From the NCBI GenBank assembly GCA_003552585.1, contig PUNK01000032.1:41996-105995 (forward strand): 64,000 nt of DNA, read 5' to 3'. Position 1 is the stretch's first letter; each line of letters begins with the position of its first letter. This document shows, piece after piece, positions 17,303 through 26,124 of this stretch. Origin of the DNA: Thermoplasmata archaeon (GTDB lineage: Archaea > Thermoplasmatota > Thermoplasmata > Halarchaeoplasmatales > Halarchaeoplasmataceae). The notes under the pieces were generated by a model. The model saw only the letters and a program-made list of their open reading frames with translations. It was not told where the DNA came from and searched no databases. The translations under genes and the position numbers were made by a program.

Positions 17303-18028
17303 TCATTCTTGAACCACCTTATCGAATAAAGTTTGAAAGCGCTTTAGCTGTTTTTTTTCCATACTATTACCAGGTAAGCTGACCAAAAGATAACTGTCTT
17401 TATTTGTGATCTTATCTGCCATCCAGTCAAAAAACTTCAAAACCTTTTCGAAATCGTTATAAGCTATTAATTTTGGTACCCCCTCAAATAGAACCACTGC
17501 TGTGTCCGTTCCTTTCAGAGCTTTTCCGATCTTTCCAGATAAATGGTTTACTTCGAAAGAAGAAGTTATATGATTACTTGCTTCTCCAGTATTCTGAGAT
17601 CTTGTGAGTTGGATGTATCTAACCTTTTTTGGAGGTAATGAATGATTTAGTATCAATTTGGATGGTTTTTCCCTGCTTACCACCAAAGCATCAATACCTT
17701 CTTTCACCAGATAACTCATCACATCGAATGCTTTAGTAGAATCCTCTTCAATAAAAAGATAGGAAAAACTATCCTTCATGTCAGCAAGGTCTTGAGAATT
17801 TCCTTCATAAACTGATTCATCAAATAAAATTATACTAGGATCGTCTTCGAGTTCTACTCTTTTAGAAGCCACATCCTGATAAATGGTGCCCAACTTGCTC
17901 TCTATCCTGCTCTTTAATTCCCATCCATCGTACCTTGAAATCAAACTCTTTGCATTTCTCAGAGCTTCATCGAGTCCTTTCTCATAGCCCTTGAGGTAGG
18001 CTTTCTTGATCAATTCATCCTTGCTCAT
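17303..18028 (-). CDS. DUF835 domain protein
   Basis: A 241-residue archaeal protein. The N-terminal 50 residues are charged and helical (KGYEKGLDEALRNAKSL). The rest matches DUF835, a RecA-like derivative without an obvious P-loop, with the YLFIEEDSTKAFDVMSYL and GIDALVVSREKP segments and a C-terminal YLLVSLPGNSM. Members are common in Thermoplasmatota and Thermococcales next to sensory and type IV pilus genes, but no biochemical function is known. It ends 17 bases before the DHH gene and starts 20 bases after PAC2 on the same strand. Confidence 0.8.
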   Translation of the reverse strand: MSKDELIKKAYLKGYEKGLDEALRNAKSLISRYDGWELKSRIESKLGTIYQDVASKRVELEDDPSIILFDESVYEGNSQDLADMKDSFSYLFIEEDSTKAFDVMSYLVKEGIDALVVSREKPSKLILNHSLPPKKVRYIQLTRSQNTGEASNHITSSFEVNHLSGKIGKALKGTDTAVVLFEGVPKLIAYNDFEKVLKFFDWMADKITNKDSYLLVSLPGNSMEKKQLKRFQTLFDKVVQE

Positions 18029-18047
18029 GCTTTTTCCAGCCCGAATA

Positions 18048-18827
18048 TTATCCTATGTACCGAAGATGCTCACTTTTACCCTCCTGGCCAACTCCACTGC
18101 TTGGATCCATCTCCATGAATTTATTTGTTATACTCTCTACTTCCTCCGCTTTATCATCAAGAGCATCGAAGGATAGTTCTTCGATATTTAGCAGGGAAAG
18201 AAGGATCTCAAGAACCGCTCTAGATGCAGTAGGGTCTACAAAATAACCAGAAGTTTCTCCCATCAAACACAGACCATCTATATCGTAAAGTCTCTTTCCG
18301 AGTCCTAAAAGTAAACCACTGGCTCCAACAATGCCTGAAGAGGGGTGTTCTTTATCAAACACCACCCCAAACTCTTTTCCTTTTTCAACTAAATTATGGT
18401 TTGTCGCAGCACCCAATACACGTGGTTTATCTATCATAGATCCCTGACCATATCCTCCCAAAGAATAAACCATATCAACCCCAAATTCTTTAACGATCTC
18501 TAGAACCCTTGCAGTGAGCAAATACTGCCCTTGAGGAGTCATCCCTTGATAATCTCCTGTCAAGAATATCAGATCGATATCATCTTCACCTGCATTTTTT
18601 TTATAATAAAGTTTGTTGCATACCATCTCAGCTATACCATCATCGTTTACCAGAACCTGAGGGGGAAAGTAAATCGAGTATATCTCCGCGAATATCTCTG
18701 CATCCAGCTCATCTATCATATGCTCCGCAGCTAGCTTACCAACGTTCCCAACTCCTGGTAACCCTTCTATGAGTACAGCATTTTTAGGTTCAACTTCTTT
18801 CAAGAATTTTACGGATATATTTTCCAT
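18048..18827 (-). CDS. PAC2-family protein, proteasome assembly chaperone homologue
   Basis: A 259-residue PAC2-family protein related to archaeal PbaB, an ATP-independent chaperone that helps assemble the 20S proteasome alpha ring. The fold signature is visible in AVLIEGLPGVGNVGKLAAEH near residue 20, LIFLTGDYQGM, and VYSLGGYGQG, with GASGLLLGLGKRL and CLMGETSGYFVDPTAS later. The adjacent upstream Nop10 gene (six-base gap) is the conserved archaeal neighbourhood of this family. Confidence 0.9.
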   Translation of the reverse strand: MENISVKFLKEVEPKNAVLIEGLPGVGNVGKLAAEHMIDELDAEIFAEIYSIYFPPQVLVNDDGIAEMVCNKLYYKKNAGEDDIDLIFLTGDYQGMTPQGQYLLTARVLEIVKEFGVDMVYSLGGYGQGSMIDKPRVLGAATNHNLVEKGKEFGVVFDKEHPSSGIVGASGLLLGLGKRLYDIDGLCLMGETSGYFVDPTASRAVLEILLSLLNIEELSFDALDDKAEEVESITNKFMEMDPSSGVGQEGKSEHLRYIG

Positions 18828-18833
18828 ATATTA

Positions 18834-18998
18834 TCATTCCTTTTCTGCCTTTTTAAATTGTTTCCTACGATAATCACCATATCTGTCTTCAGGTGAATAC
18901 CTAGGTGGATGTGGATTTATAGTTTTTTCACCACAACATGAACATCTCTCTGATAGCGTATAGGTACCACAGGACGAACATAACCTTATCTTCTTCAT
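18834..18998 (-). CDS. nop10: Ribosome biogenesis protein Nop10
   Basis: A 54-residue protein of the H/ACA ribonucleoprotein, which guides pseudouridylation of rRNA. Reading from the ATG at 18996-18998 gives MKKIRLCSSCGTYTLSERC then SCCGEKTINPHPPRYSPED and a basic tail with YGDYRRKQFKK. The four Cys of the zinc ribbon (CSSC and CSCC) and the NPHPPRYSPEDRYGDYR linker that contacts Cbf5 are both intact. Length and motif order are normal for archaeal Nop10. The stop is TGA, six bases before the PAC2 start. Confidence 0.97.
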   Translation of the reverse strand: MKKIRLCSSCGTYTLSERCSCCGEKTINPHPPRYSPEDRYGDYRRKQFKKAEKE

Positions 18999-19046
18999 CT
19001 CATTCAAATCAGTGCTGATAAAGGTATATAAGGCTTTTTGATGAAG

Positions 19047-19949
19047 TCAGCCTTTGAGTATCGAACGGTACTCCGGAATCACATCTTTTGTGAACCCTTC
19101 CATACCTTCCTTGGTTTTGAAATGTATGACCATCTTTTCGATCACTGAAAATGGGAGCGTAGCTATATCGACTCCCATCTCTGCACAAAGTCTTACCTGC
19201 CTGGGTGTCCTTATACTTGCAGCTATTATCTCGGTATCGAATTCATACCTGTCGTAGATTTCCTTTATTGACCACACTAGATCGACGCCCGAGAAGATCC
19301 CATCGTCATTAGCCCAGTCGAAGAGTTTCATGATCGAGTGATCCTTGTAGATCATCTCTTCAACTCTACCAGACATGATCATCTCATAGATCTTTTGTTC
19401 TCTGATCTTTCGAGCCAATTCTTCCGGGTAATAGGTACCCTTAGGATAATCCTCTCCTCTTCTGAGATTTATTTTTTTACGGATGTGATCATCTATCCGC
19501 CCCAAGAAGGGACTGACATAGGCTGCACCAGCCTTGGCAGCCATCAATGCCTGGTTGGGCGACATCACCAATGTACAGTTGACTGGTATGTCATCCTCTG
19601 AGAGTGTCTTTATCGCCTTCACACCTGCGAATTCGTCATCGTTCTCTGTTGTCGCGGTATTGATCGGAATCTTAACGACCACATTATTGTTGATATCGTT
19701 GAATCCTTCGTAAAGTATCTTGGCTTCAGAGACCATCTCTTCCTTGGAAATACCTCCCACCTCAAGGCTGACTGGGCCCTCTACTGTACGAAGTATCTCT
19801 TCTATATGATCATCTAGGCTTATATCCTCGGACTCAGATTCTACAGCCTTCTTGATGAGTGAGGGATTCGTTGTAACTCCATCGAGTATACCCCACGACT
19901 CAGCTTCTTTTATCTCATCTATTTTTGCAGTATCTACAAATATCTTCAT
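19047..19949 (-). CDS. tal: Transaldolase (MipB/TalC-like) with an insertion
   Basis: TIM-barrel aldolase of the non-oxidative pentose phosphate pathway. The MKIFVDTAKIDEIKEAESWG start, DGVTTNPSLI, Schiff-base Lys in NVVVKIPI, NCTLVMSPNQALMAAKAGA and YVSPFLGRIDD are the short fructose-6-phosphate aldolase/TalC signature. The protein is about 300 residues rather than 215 to 220. Extra residues lie near 45 to 60 and, most clearly, a block of about 55 between GRIDD and SGVDLVWSIKEIYD. ATG 19949 has AGGGGAT just upstream; an ATG at 19973 overlaps the transketolase stop (ATGA) and is possible. It is last in a transketolase N, transketolase C, transaldolase operon. Confidence 0.92.
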   Translation of the reverse strand: MKIFVDTAKIDEIKEAESWGILDGVTTNPSLIKKAVESESEDISLDDHIEEILRTVEGPVSLEVGGISKEEMVSEAKILYEGFNDINNNVVVKIPINTATTENDDEFAGVKAIKTLSEDDIPVNCTLVMSPNQALMAAKAGAAYVSPFLGRIDDHIRKKINLRRGEDYPKGTYYPEELARKIREQKIYEMIMSGRVEEMIYKDHSIMKLFDWANDDGIFSGVDLVWSIKEIYDRYEFDTEIIAASIRTPRQVRLCAEMGVDIATLPFSVIEKMVIHFKTKEGMEGFTKDVIPEYRSILKG

Positions 19950-19969
19950 CATATCCCCTTTTCTAATTC

Positions 19970-20911
19970 TCATTTTCTAGCTATCACATCATGAGCACTC
20001 TCTACAATTGCTTCAGCAGTCAAACCATACTTTTCCATCAATTCTTCGCTATTTCCTGACTCTCCAAATACATTGGGTACGCCAACTCGCTTCATCGGTA
20101 CATGATAACTTTCGGAAAGCACCTGCGATATGCCACTTCCCATACCCTGGCTAACCACCTGTTCTTCCGCAGTGACTACGCCTCCTGTCTCTTTAGCAGC
20201 TTTGACTATGGTCTTCTCATCGAGGGGCTTGATCGTACTCATATTAACTACACGGGCCTCGATATTTTCTTTTTTCTGGAGCATCTTAGCAGCTTTCAAA
20301 CACCGTGAAACCATTATCCCTGTTCCTATCAATGTAACATCATCTCCGTCTTTCAAAATACTCGCTTTACCAAACTCAAAAAGTGAATCCTCATCCGTGA
20401 TTATAGGAACGCTAGAACGTCCGAGTCTCATGTAAAATGGGCCATCCATATCTGCAATAGTTCTCGTTGCTTTGGAGGTTTCGTAGTAGTCAGCTGGGGC
20501 AACTACCCTTATATTGGGTAGAACTCTCATCAAAGCTATATCTTCCAACATCTGATGAGATGCACCATCTCCCCCGACAGTGATACCTGCATGAGTAGCC
20601 ACTATCTTTACGTTTGCACGAGTGTATGCTATGCTTTGACGGACCTGATCATAAGCCCTACCGGTAGCAAAAACCGCAAAAGTACTGGCAAAAACTGTTT
20701 TGCCCTGGAACGCTAGACCTGCAGCTACCCCCATCATGTTTTGTTCAGCCACACCACTGTTGAAGAAACGCTCTGGAAATTCTTTACCAAATTCTTTTAT
20801 CCTGCATGACCCACAAAGATCAGCACCGATTGCCACTATATCATCACGCTCTCTACCCAGTTCCACCAGTGTTTCACCGTATGCATCCCGCTGCTTTGCC
20901 ATCTCCCACAT
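19970..20911 (-). CDS. Transketolase, C-terminal subunit
   Basis: The 313-residue pyrimidine-binding plus C-terminal half of a split transketolase. It has IGADLCGSCRIKEFGKEFPERF, the catalytic Glu in GVAEQNMMGVAAG, THAGITVGGDGASHQ, and PIKPLDEKTI-like segment NMSTIKPLDEKTI in the last domain. It pairs with the separately encoded thiamine-diphosphate N-terminal subunit three bases upstream to transfer two-carbon ketol units. ATG 20911 has GGGAGG upstream; ATG 20902 is a weaker alternative. The stop overlaps a possible transaldolase ATG. Confidence 0.95.
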   Translation of the reverse strand: MWEMAKQRDAYGETLVELGRERDDIVAIGADLCGSCRIKEFGKEFPERFFNSGVAEQNMMGVAAGLAFQGKTVFASTFAVFATGRAYDQVRQSIAYTRANVKIVATHAGITVGGDGASHQMLEDIALMRVLPNIRVVAPADYYETSKATRTIADMDGPFYMRLGRSSVPIITDEDSLFEFGKASILKDGDDVTLIGTGIMVSRCLKAAKMLQKKENIEARVVNMSTIKPLDEKTIVKAAKETGGVVTAEEQVVSQGMGSGISQVLSESYHVPMKRVGVPNVFGESGNSEELMEKYGLTAEAIVESAHDVIARK

Positions 20912-20913
20912 TT

Positions 20914-21747
20914 TTATTTGCCTCCCAGTTCCTTCAAAGCTATCTCAAGTTGTTCGTCGTTCGCAGCTTTGCCGTGGAAGGCCAAAGAACCCTCCATAAA
21001 GGTTACACCCTTTCCTTTCACAGTATGAGCTACTATCATCGATGGTTTTCCCTCTACTTCTAAAGCTTTCTGAATCGACTCATATATCTTTCCCATATCG
21101 TGTCCATCTATCTCCTGAACATGCCACCCAAATGATTTCCATTTAGAAACAATCGGTTCTATAGACACTACCTCCTCAGTCGAACCATCTATCTGAAGTT
21201 GATTCCTATCTAAGAAAACTATCAGATTATCCAATTTGTACTGGGCGGCAAACATACCCGCCTCCCATATCTGGCCTGACTGCATCTCTCCATCACCGCA
21301 AATAACGAATATCCTGTAATTTTTTCTATCTATGTTGGAGGCCAAAGACATGCCGCAGGCGATAGAAAGACCTTGGCCCAGGGAACCTGTAGATGCATCA
21401 ACTCCAGGGGTTTTTCGCATGTCCGGATGACCTTGCAATCTGGAACCGAGTGCCCTAAGTGTCATAAGTTCCTCAATTGGAAAGTAGCCTGATTCTGCCA
21501 AGACACCATAAAGTGCGGGTGCGGCATGGCCTTTGCTGAGTACTAACCTATCACGTTCTTCCCAATCTGGCTCATCTGGCTTATGATCCATTATTTCAAA
21601 ATATAGAACCGTAAGCATGTCAGTTGCCGATAGAGAGCCACCAGGATGCCCTGACCCTGCTGCATTTGTACTCTTTACAACATAAATCCTAACTCTACGA
21701 GCGATCTCTTTCAGTTCCTTTATCCTGTCATCATTGAGTGTTTCCAT
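20914..21747 (-). CDS. Transketolase, N-terminal (thiamine diphosphate) subunit
   Basis: The 277-residue half of a split transketolase that binds the thiamine diphosphate diphosphate and magnesium. Motifs in order: SGHPGGSLSATDML near residue 33, LSKGHAAPALYG, GSLGQGLSIACGMSLA, and the ThDP motif CGDGEMQSGQIWEA ending in DRNQLQIDG. Splitting of transketolase is usual in archaea. The ATG is preceded by GGAGATAT. It heads the pentose phosphate operon; archaea lacking the oxidative branch use these enzymes to make ribose and erythrose phosphates. Confidence 0.95.
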   Translation of the reverse strand: METLNDDRIKELKEIARRVRIYVVKSTNAAGSGHPGGSLSATDMLTVLYFEIMDHKPDEPDWEERDRLVLSKGHAAPALYGVLAESGYFPIEELMTLRALGSRLQGHPDMRKTPGVDASTGSLGQGLSIACGMSLASNIDRKNYRIFVICGDGEMQSGQIWEAGMFAAQYKLDNLIVFLDRNQLQIDGSTEEVVSIEPIVSKWKSFGWHVQEIDGHDMGKIYESIQKALEVEGKPSMIVAHTVKGKGVTFMEGSLAFHGKAANDEQLEIALKELGGK

Positions 21748-21823
21748 CTGATATATCTCCTAATCTTTAAGATGATTGGGTAAAGAACTATCCGTTATTA
21801 TCTTTTTCGGATGGCTTGATAAC

Positions 21824-22444
21824 TTACTCAATCCAGGCTTTGTTATCTTCCAGATGCACGCAGTCCTCAGCAAAGTAACCTACAACCTCGGGCAGCAACT
21901 TATGTTCTTCCTTTAGCACCCGTTGAGCAAGTGATTCCACTGTATCGTCGTGCTTCACAGGTACACATCTCTGTGAGATTATTGGACCCATGTCAACTTC
22001 TTTCGTAACAAAGTGAACACTACACCCTGAAACCTTCATTCCAGATTCTAGAACAGCTTTATGAACATTCTCTCCATACATTCCGGGGCCTCCAAACAGT
22101 GGTAGAAGAGCCGGGTGTATGTTAATCATCTTACCTTTATACTTCTTGACGAACCCATCTGTGAGCATACGCATATAACCTGCAAGTACAATCAAATCAG
22201 GATCCTCGTGATCGATCTCTTCGGATACCATTTCATCATGCTCCTCTCTACTCAACCCTCTATGATCGACGATCTTCCACGGTATATCATGTTTCTTAGC
22301 ACGTTCTATACAATAGGCATGTGGATTGTTGGTTAAAAGTAGGACAACTTTAGCATCTATCTCATCTGCTTCACAAGCATCAATAATGGATTGAAAATCC
22401 GAACCGCTCCCGGATGCAAGTACAACAACGTCTATGGAACCCAT
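21824..22444 (-). CDS. purN: Phosphoribosylglycinamide formyltransferase PurN
   Basis: Transfers the formyl group of 10-formyl-tetrahydrofolate (or an archaeal pterin analogue) to GAR in purine synthesis. The 206-residue protein has LASGSGSDFQSIIDAC at the start, LAGYMRML, the catalytic Asn and His in INIHPALLP, and the SVHFVTKEVDMGPII motif with the catalytic Asp. The length and motif order match bacterial PurN rather than the ATP-dependent PurT. It starts about 90 bases from the divergent Pelota gene. Confidence 0.95.
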   Translation of the reverse strand: MGSIDVVVLASGSGSDFQSIIDACEADEIDAKVVLLLTNNPHAYCIERAKKHDIPWKIVDHRGLSREEHDEMVSEEIDHEDPDLIVLAGYMRMLTDGFVKKYKGKMINIHPALLPLFGGPGMYGENVHKAVLESGMKVSGCSVHFVTKEVDMGPIISQRCVPVKHDDTVESLAQRVLKEEHKLLPEVVGYFAEDCVHLEDNKAWIE

Positions 22445-22499
22445 GGTGGTGTAATCTACAAGTGTCTAAAAAACTTTTTGAGAGAAAGACGGGCGTAGA

Positions 22500-22507
22500 T
22501 ATTATAT
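22500..22507 (+). promoter_or_regulatory. TATA box for Pelota gene
   Basis: TATTATAT centred about 28 bases before the ATG at 22532 predicts transcription starting almost at the start codon. No ribosome site is seen there, so a leaderless mRNA is likely. Confidence 0.5.
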
Positions 22508-22531
22508 GATGTAAACTCTTTGCTTTTTTCG

Positions 22532-23575
22532 ATGAAGATCCTCCATCAGGATAAAAGACAAGGTCGCATCAAGATCCGTATAGACAATCTCGACGATCTC
22601 TGGCATCTAAAGAATCTTATAGAGCTAGGAGACATAGTGTCCGCTGTGACTTATAGGAGAGAGGAAGATCAACAGGATACATTACGTTCAAATAGAGGAG
22701 AAAAAAAGAGGATGAGATTAGATATAGAGGTGGAAAAGGTAGAATTCCATGAGTTCACTGATCGATTAAGAGTTTTGGGTGTGATAGTTGAAGGTCCACA
22801 GGACCATGGCTCTTATCATACATTGAATCTAACAGATGGCGACAGAATGACCATAATAAAAGATGTGTGGAAGAAGCACCACCTTGATCGGTTAAAAGAA
22901 GCGATAGAACAAAGCGATAGACCTCTGATCACCTTTGTTGCATTGGAAGAAGGTGAAGGAACAATAGCTGTAATGAGGCAGTATGGTATAAAAGAGATGG
23001 CAAACGTGTCCATCTCAACAGGTGGAAAAATGTACGAGGGGGAGAAGATGACTAGAGAAGATTTTTTCAACATAATGGTGAAAAAACTTAAAACTATAAT
23101 GGAACCAGGTTCACCCCTAGTGATCCTTGGACCTGGATTTACTAAAGAAGATTTCTTTGAATACCTTCATAGATACAATCCTGAACTGGTAGAACATGCA
23201 CAAGTAATTCCAGCGGGTACAGGTGGTACTACCGGGATTCACGAGGTTTTAAAATCGGGCAAGGAAGGGGGTATCCTAGAGGGGCATAGAGTTTCTTACG
23301 AATGCGAAAAGGTGGAAGATTTATTGGTCGAGATAAAAAAAGGAGGAAAATACTCCTATGGAGAGGAGAACGTGGCCAGGGCCGTTGATATGGGGGCTGT
23401 TGAAACACTGTTGATATTAGATGAGAAAGTAAGAGATAAGAAGGGAGAAAGGTTGATGAAAAAGACAGAACAACTAGGTGGAAAGGTCATAATTGTAAGT
23501 AAAAGCCATGAAGGAGGCGAAAAGCTAGAGGCACTAGGGGGTTTCGGTGCTTTACTCAGGTACAGAGTTGAATGA
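22532..23575 (+). CDS. pelA: Pelota (Dom34) mRNA surveillance protein
   Basis: Archaeal release-factor homologue that rescues stalled ribosomes with ABCE1 and aEF1A. The N-terminal Sm-like domain (MKILHQDKRQGRIKIRID, TYRREEDQ), the central domain with LITFVALEEGEGTIAVMRQ and ISTGGKMYEGE, and the C-terminal eRF1-3-like domain (LGPGFTKEDFFEYL, VARAVDMGAVETLLI) are in the family order, and the length of about 347 residues is normal. As in all Pelota, the GGQ motif of aRF1 is absent. Start ATG at 22532; a TTG at 22520 would add four residues but lacks support. Confidence 0.96.
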   Translation: MKILHQDKRQGRIKIRIDNLDDLWHLKNLIELGDIVSAVTYRREEDQQDTLRSNRGEKKRMRLDIEVEKVEFHEFTDRLRVLGVIVEGPQDHGSYHTLNLTDGDRMTIIKDVWKKHHLDRLKEAIEQSDRPLITFVALEEGEGTIAVMRQYGIKEMANVSISTGGKMYEGEKMTREDFFNIMVKKLKTIMEPGSPLVILGPGFTKEDFFEYLHRYNPELVEHAQVIPAGTGGTTGIHEVLKSGKEGGILEGHRVSYECEKVEDLLVEIKKGGKYSYGEENVARAVDMGAVETLLILDEKVRDKKGERLMKKTEQLGGKVIIVSKSHEGGEKLEALGGFGALLRYRVE

Positions 23576-23577
23576 TA

Positions 23578-23952
23578 TTAACCTATTGCCTCTTTTCTGG
23601 GACAGATTGTTCCCTCTTCAGCTAAACCATCGAATTGCTCTGTTAGCTTTTTAAGCGTATCTTCTCGCCACATAGAGCCGCAAATAGAGCAGATTCTCTG
23701 ACCAAAGTTTTTGACATCACCTTCTATCATCTCCTCAGCAAGTTCTCTAACTTTTTCCGCATCTTCAGACTCAAAATCTACAGCATAACCTCTTTTCCCA
23801 GAGATGTATTGAGATACAGCCGCAGGGGTCAGGTTGAGCATTTTTGAAACCTCACTCTGCCTCACACCCATATCAACTAATTCTTTAGCTAGATTGGCTC
23901 TTATACAAGGAAGTACGAAATTTACTATTATTTCACAGGGTTGTTTTACCAT
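23578..23952 (-). CDS. Archaeal XRE-type HTH transcription regulator
   Basis: A 124-residue predicted regulator of the archaeal COG2522 kind. Residues 15 to 60 form an HTH (MGVRQSEVSKMLNLTPAAVSQYISGKRG), with Cys residues near the N-terminus, and a C-terminal part with an ICSICGSMW CxxC and a last CPR that may bind metal. Its target is unknown. It is convergent with Pelota, with the two stops two bases apart, and is divergent from the first MraY-like gene over 131 bases of AT-rich sequence. Confidence 0.85.
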   Translation of the reverse strand: MVKQPCEIIVNFVLPCIRANLAKELVDMGVRQSEVSKMLNLTPAAVSQYISGKRGYAVDFESEDAEKVRELAEEMIEGDVKNFGQRICSICGSMWREDTLKKLTEQFDGLAEEGTICPRKEAIG

Positions 23953-24083
23953 TTTTCCACCGGCTTTTTTTGTATATGGCTGTAAAAAACCAGACCATAT
24001 TAATATCTTTTTCTCTAGTTACTTATTATTTTTGAAGATCCTTTTGTTAAACTTTTAATACCATTATAGCTTTGGACTAAAGG

Positions 24084-25067
24084 ATGCATTTGTTGAATCA
24101 GGAGCTTATTATCACCCTTAGTGCTTTTGTAACCTATGTAATCGGTGTTATTACTTTCTCTCCTCTTCTGAACAAATTAAAAAAACGAGGTTATGTTGGA
24201 AAAGATATGTATAAAGTCGGACATCCGCCAGTTCCTGAGATGGGAGGGTTAGGGATCGCCTTCGCATTTTTAGCGGGCATAATTTTCTTGGAATCGGTTA
24301 CAAGCATTCCCTTCATAATATATCCATCGCTTTTTGTCTTGCTATTTTACTTTCTTTTCGGTCTTTTGGATGATATATTAGGTATAGGTACTAAAGAAGA
24401 TCTCAGTCATGACAAGATCATAAAAATCTTTATTCCTCTATTTTTTGCTTTTCCATTGTTTAGATATGTGAGCACCTCTCTTTTTATTCCTGGCATAGGA
24501 AACATAGAATTGGGTTTGATATATCTCATCACTGTTCTTCCATTATTTATCATGATCACTGCTAACCTGGTCAATATGTTTTCTTATTACAACGGTCAAT
24601 CAGCTGGAAGTGTTCTAATAATCCTAGTTATCACCACGATAAAACTTTTCGATATAGGGGAAACCGACCTATTTTACTTGATACTTCCCTTTCTTGGATC
24701 CACTCTTGCTTTCTTATCATATAACTTAAATCCTGCAGGTGTATTTCCTGGCGATTGTGGGGATTTACTAATGGGTGCTGTTATTGGTACAACAGCAGTA
24801 TTATCAGGTCTAGAATTTTTCATGTTCATAGCTTTACTTCCTCTAATAATCAATTTCCTCATGGTAACATACTGGTTTCTTAGCAAAAAGGGCGACACAG
24901 ATATTAAATTCGGAGATGTTAGAAAGGATGGAACTATCATCGCACCAAATCCTTATACCATCATGTGGCTTTTCCCTTACTATTTTAAGTTGACAGAAAG
25001 GCAAACTACCTTTTTGATGTATGTTTTAGTAATTTGCTCTTCGATAACTGCATATATTTTCCTGTGA
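24084..25067 (+). CDS. MraY/GPT-family glycosyl-1-phosphate transferase, divergent paralogue
   Basis: A 327-residue protein with about ten membrane segments, of the family that transfers a sugar-1-phosphate from a nucleotide sugar onto polyprenyl phosphate. The PVPEMGGLGIAFAFLAG, FGLLDDILGIG and FPGDCGDLLMGAVIG motifs are recognisable, with Asp pair and GDxxx Asp kept. The normally conserved N-x-x-E-G-x-N-G-L segment reads NMFSYYNGQSAG here, so the acidic and hydrophobic features around the third cytoplasmic loop are altered, unlike the neighbour at 25175. Substrates are probably UDP-sugar and dolichyl phosphate for N-glycan or glycolipid start. It may form a pair with the neighbour. Confidence 0.85.
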   Translation: MHLLNQELIITLSAFVTYVIGVITFSPLLNKLKKRGYVGKDMYKVGHPPVPEMGGLGIAFAFLAGIIFLESVTSIPFIIYPSLFVLLFYFLFGLLDDILGIGTKEDLSHDKIIKIFIPLFFAFPLFRYVSTSLFIPGIGNIELGLIYLITVLPLFIMITANLVNMFSYYNGQSAGSVLIILVITTIKLFDIGETDLFYLILPFLGSTLAFLSYNLNPAGVFPGDCGDLLMGAVIGTTAVLSGLEFFMFIALLPLIINFLMVTYWFLSKKGDTDIKFGDVRKDGTIIAPNPYTIMWLFPYYFKLTERQTTFLMYVLVICSSITAYIFL

Positions 25068-25174
25068 AGGGGTAAAAGATAAATACTCCAAGAAAACATA
25101 GAATTACTATACATATCTCGTTTATGATGCCAATACCTACCTTCAAGTAAAAAGAGGCCTTTGGAGAAATAAAG

Positions 25175-26122
25175 ATGTTGGAAATGTGGCTTTCTATAAT
25201 GGGAGCGTTTTTCGTCGCTGTTTTAATCACAAAGTGGCAAATCAAAACCTTCTCCAAAGCAGGAATAAATGGAAGAGACATGCATAAAAAAAAGAAGCCA
25301 AGTGTACCAGAGATGGGAGGGCTTTCAGCTATTTTAGGTTTTATCGTAGGAATATCTATACTACTTGGAAGGGCAAATACAGGTTCGTATGAGACTCTGT
25401 TTCTAACCGCAATTGTGGCCATCCTTGGAGCTGGGCTAATTGGCATGGTCGATGATATGATGGCCCTTAGACAAAAAACAAAAGCGTTTCTACCTTATCT
25501 TTTTGCCATCCCTTTTGCTATACAATTATCATCCCACAGTTTGAACATCTTTGGGATGGAGATCTCAAATAGTGCATTTATAATTATAGCAGTTCCTTTC
25601 GGTGTGACCTGTGCAGCAAATGCATCAAACATGCTTGAAGGCTTTAACGGACTAGGAGCGGGTCTGACCACGATCAGTTCGATCACCCTTATTTATCTCA
25701 TTTATTTAAGAAATGATAACCCTTATGGACTTTACATACTCTTCCCTCTACTCGGTGCAACACTAGGTTTTTCGGTATTTAACATATATCCTTCAAGAAT
25801 ATTTCCAGGAGACACATTCACTCTTTTCAGTGGTGCAGCCGTGAGCTCAGCAGCAATAATAAGCAACCTGATAACCCCTGGAATAATTCTATTTATACCG
25901 ATGATACTTGAGTTCTTTTTGAAATTCAGAGGTGGATTTACAGCAGAGAATTTTGCAAAAACTAACGAAAGAGGTCAGTTGATAAGTGTCCATGAAAAAA
26001 CAGAGAGTATAACACACATTATTGTTAAAAAATTTAATCCAAAGGAATGGCAGTTGGTGGCCTTGGTCTGGTCTATAGAAGCACTTCTAGCGGTATCGAT
26101 AATTATAGCATACGGGATCTAG
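25175..26122 (+). CDS. MraY/GPT-family glycosyl-1-phosphate transferase, canonical paralogue
   Basis: A 315-residue multi-pass membrane enzyme. PSVPEMGGLSAILGF, GMVDDMMALRQKTK, ASNMLEGFNGLGAG, and FPGDTFTLFSGAA give a full set of the Asp and NGL motifs of archaeal UDP-GlcNAc:dolichyl-phosphate GlcNAc-1-phosphate transferases (the Alg7/AglH type). The ATG has GGAG upstream. It lies 107 bases after a similar gene, suggesting an old tandem duplication. It ends in TAG and converges on DUF2299-like gene with two bases between stops. The precise sugar donor is inferred from the family. Confidence 0.9.
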   Translation: MLEMWLSIMGAFFVAVLITKWQIKTFSKAGINGRDMHKKKKPSVPEMGGLSAILGFIVGISILLGRANTGSYETLFLTAIVAILGAGLIGMVDDMMALRQKTKAFLPYLFAIPFAIQLSSHSLNIFGMEISNSAFIIIAVPFGVTCAANASNMLEGFNGLGAGLTTISSITLIYLIYLRNDNPYGLYILFPLLGATLGFSVFNIYPSRIFPGDTFTLFSGAAVSSAAIISNLITPGIILFIPMILEFFLKFRGGFTAENFAKTNERGQLISVHEKTESITHIIVKKFNPKEWQLVALVWSIEALLAVSIIIAYGI

Positions 26123-26124
26123 AT

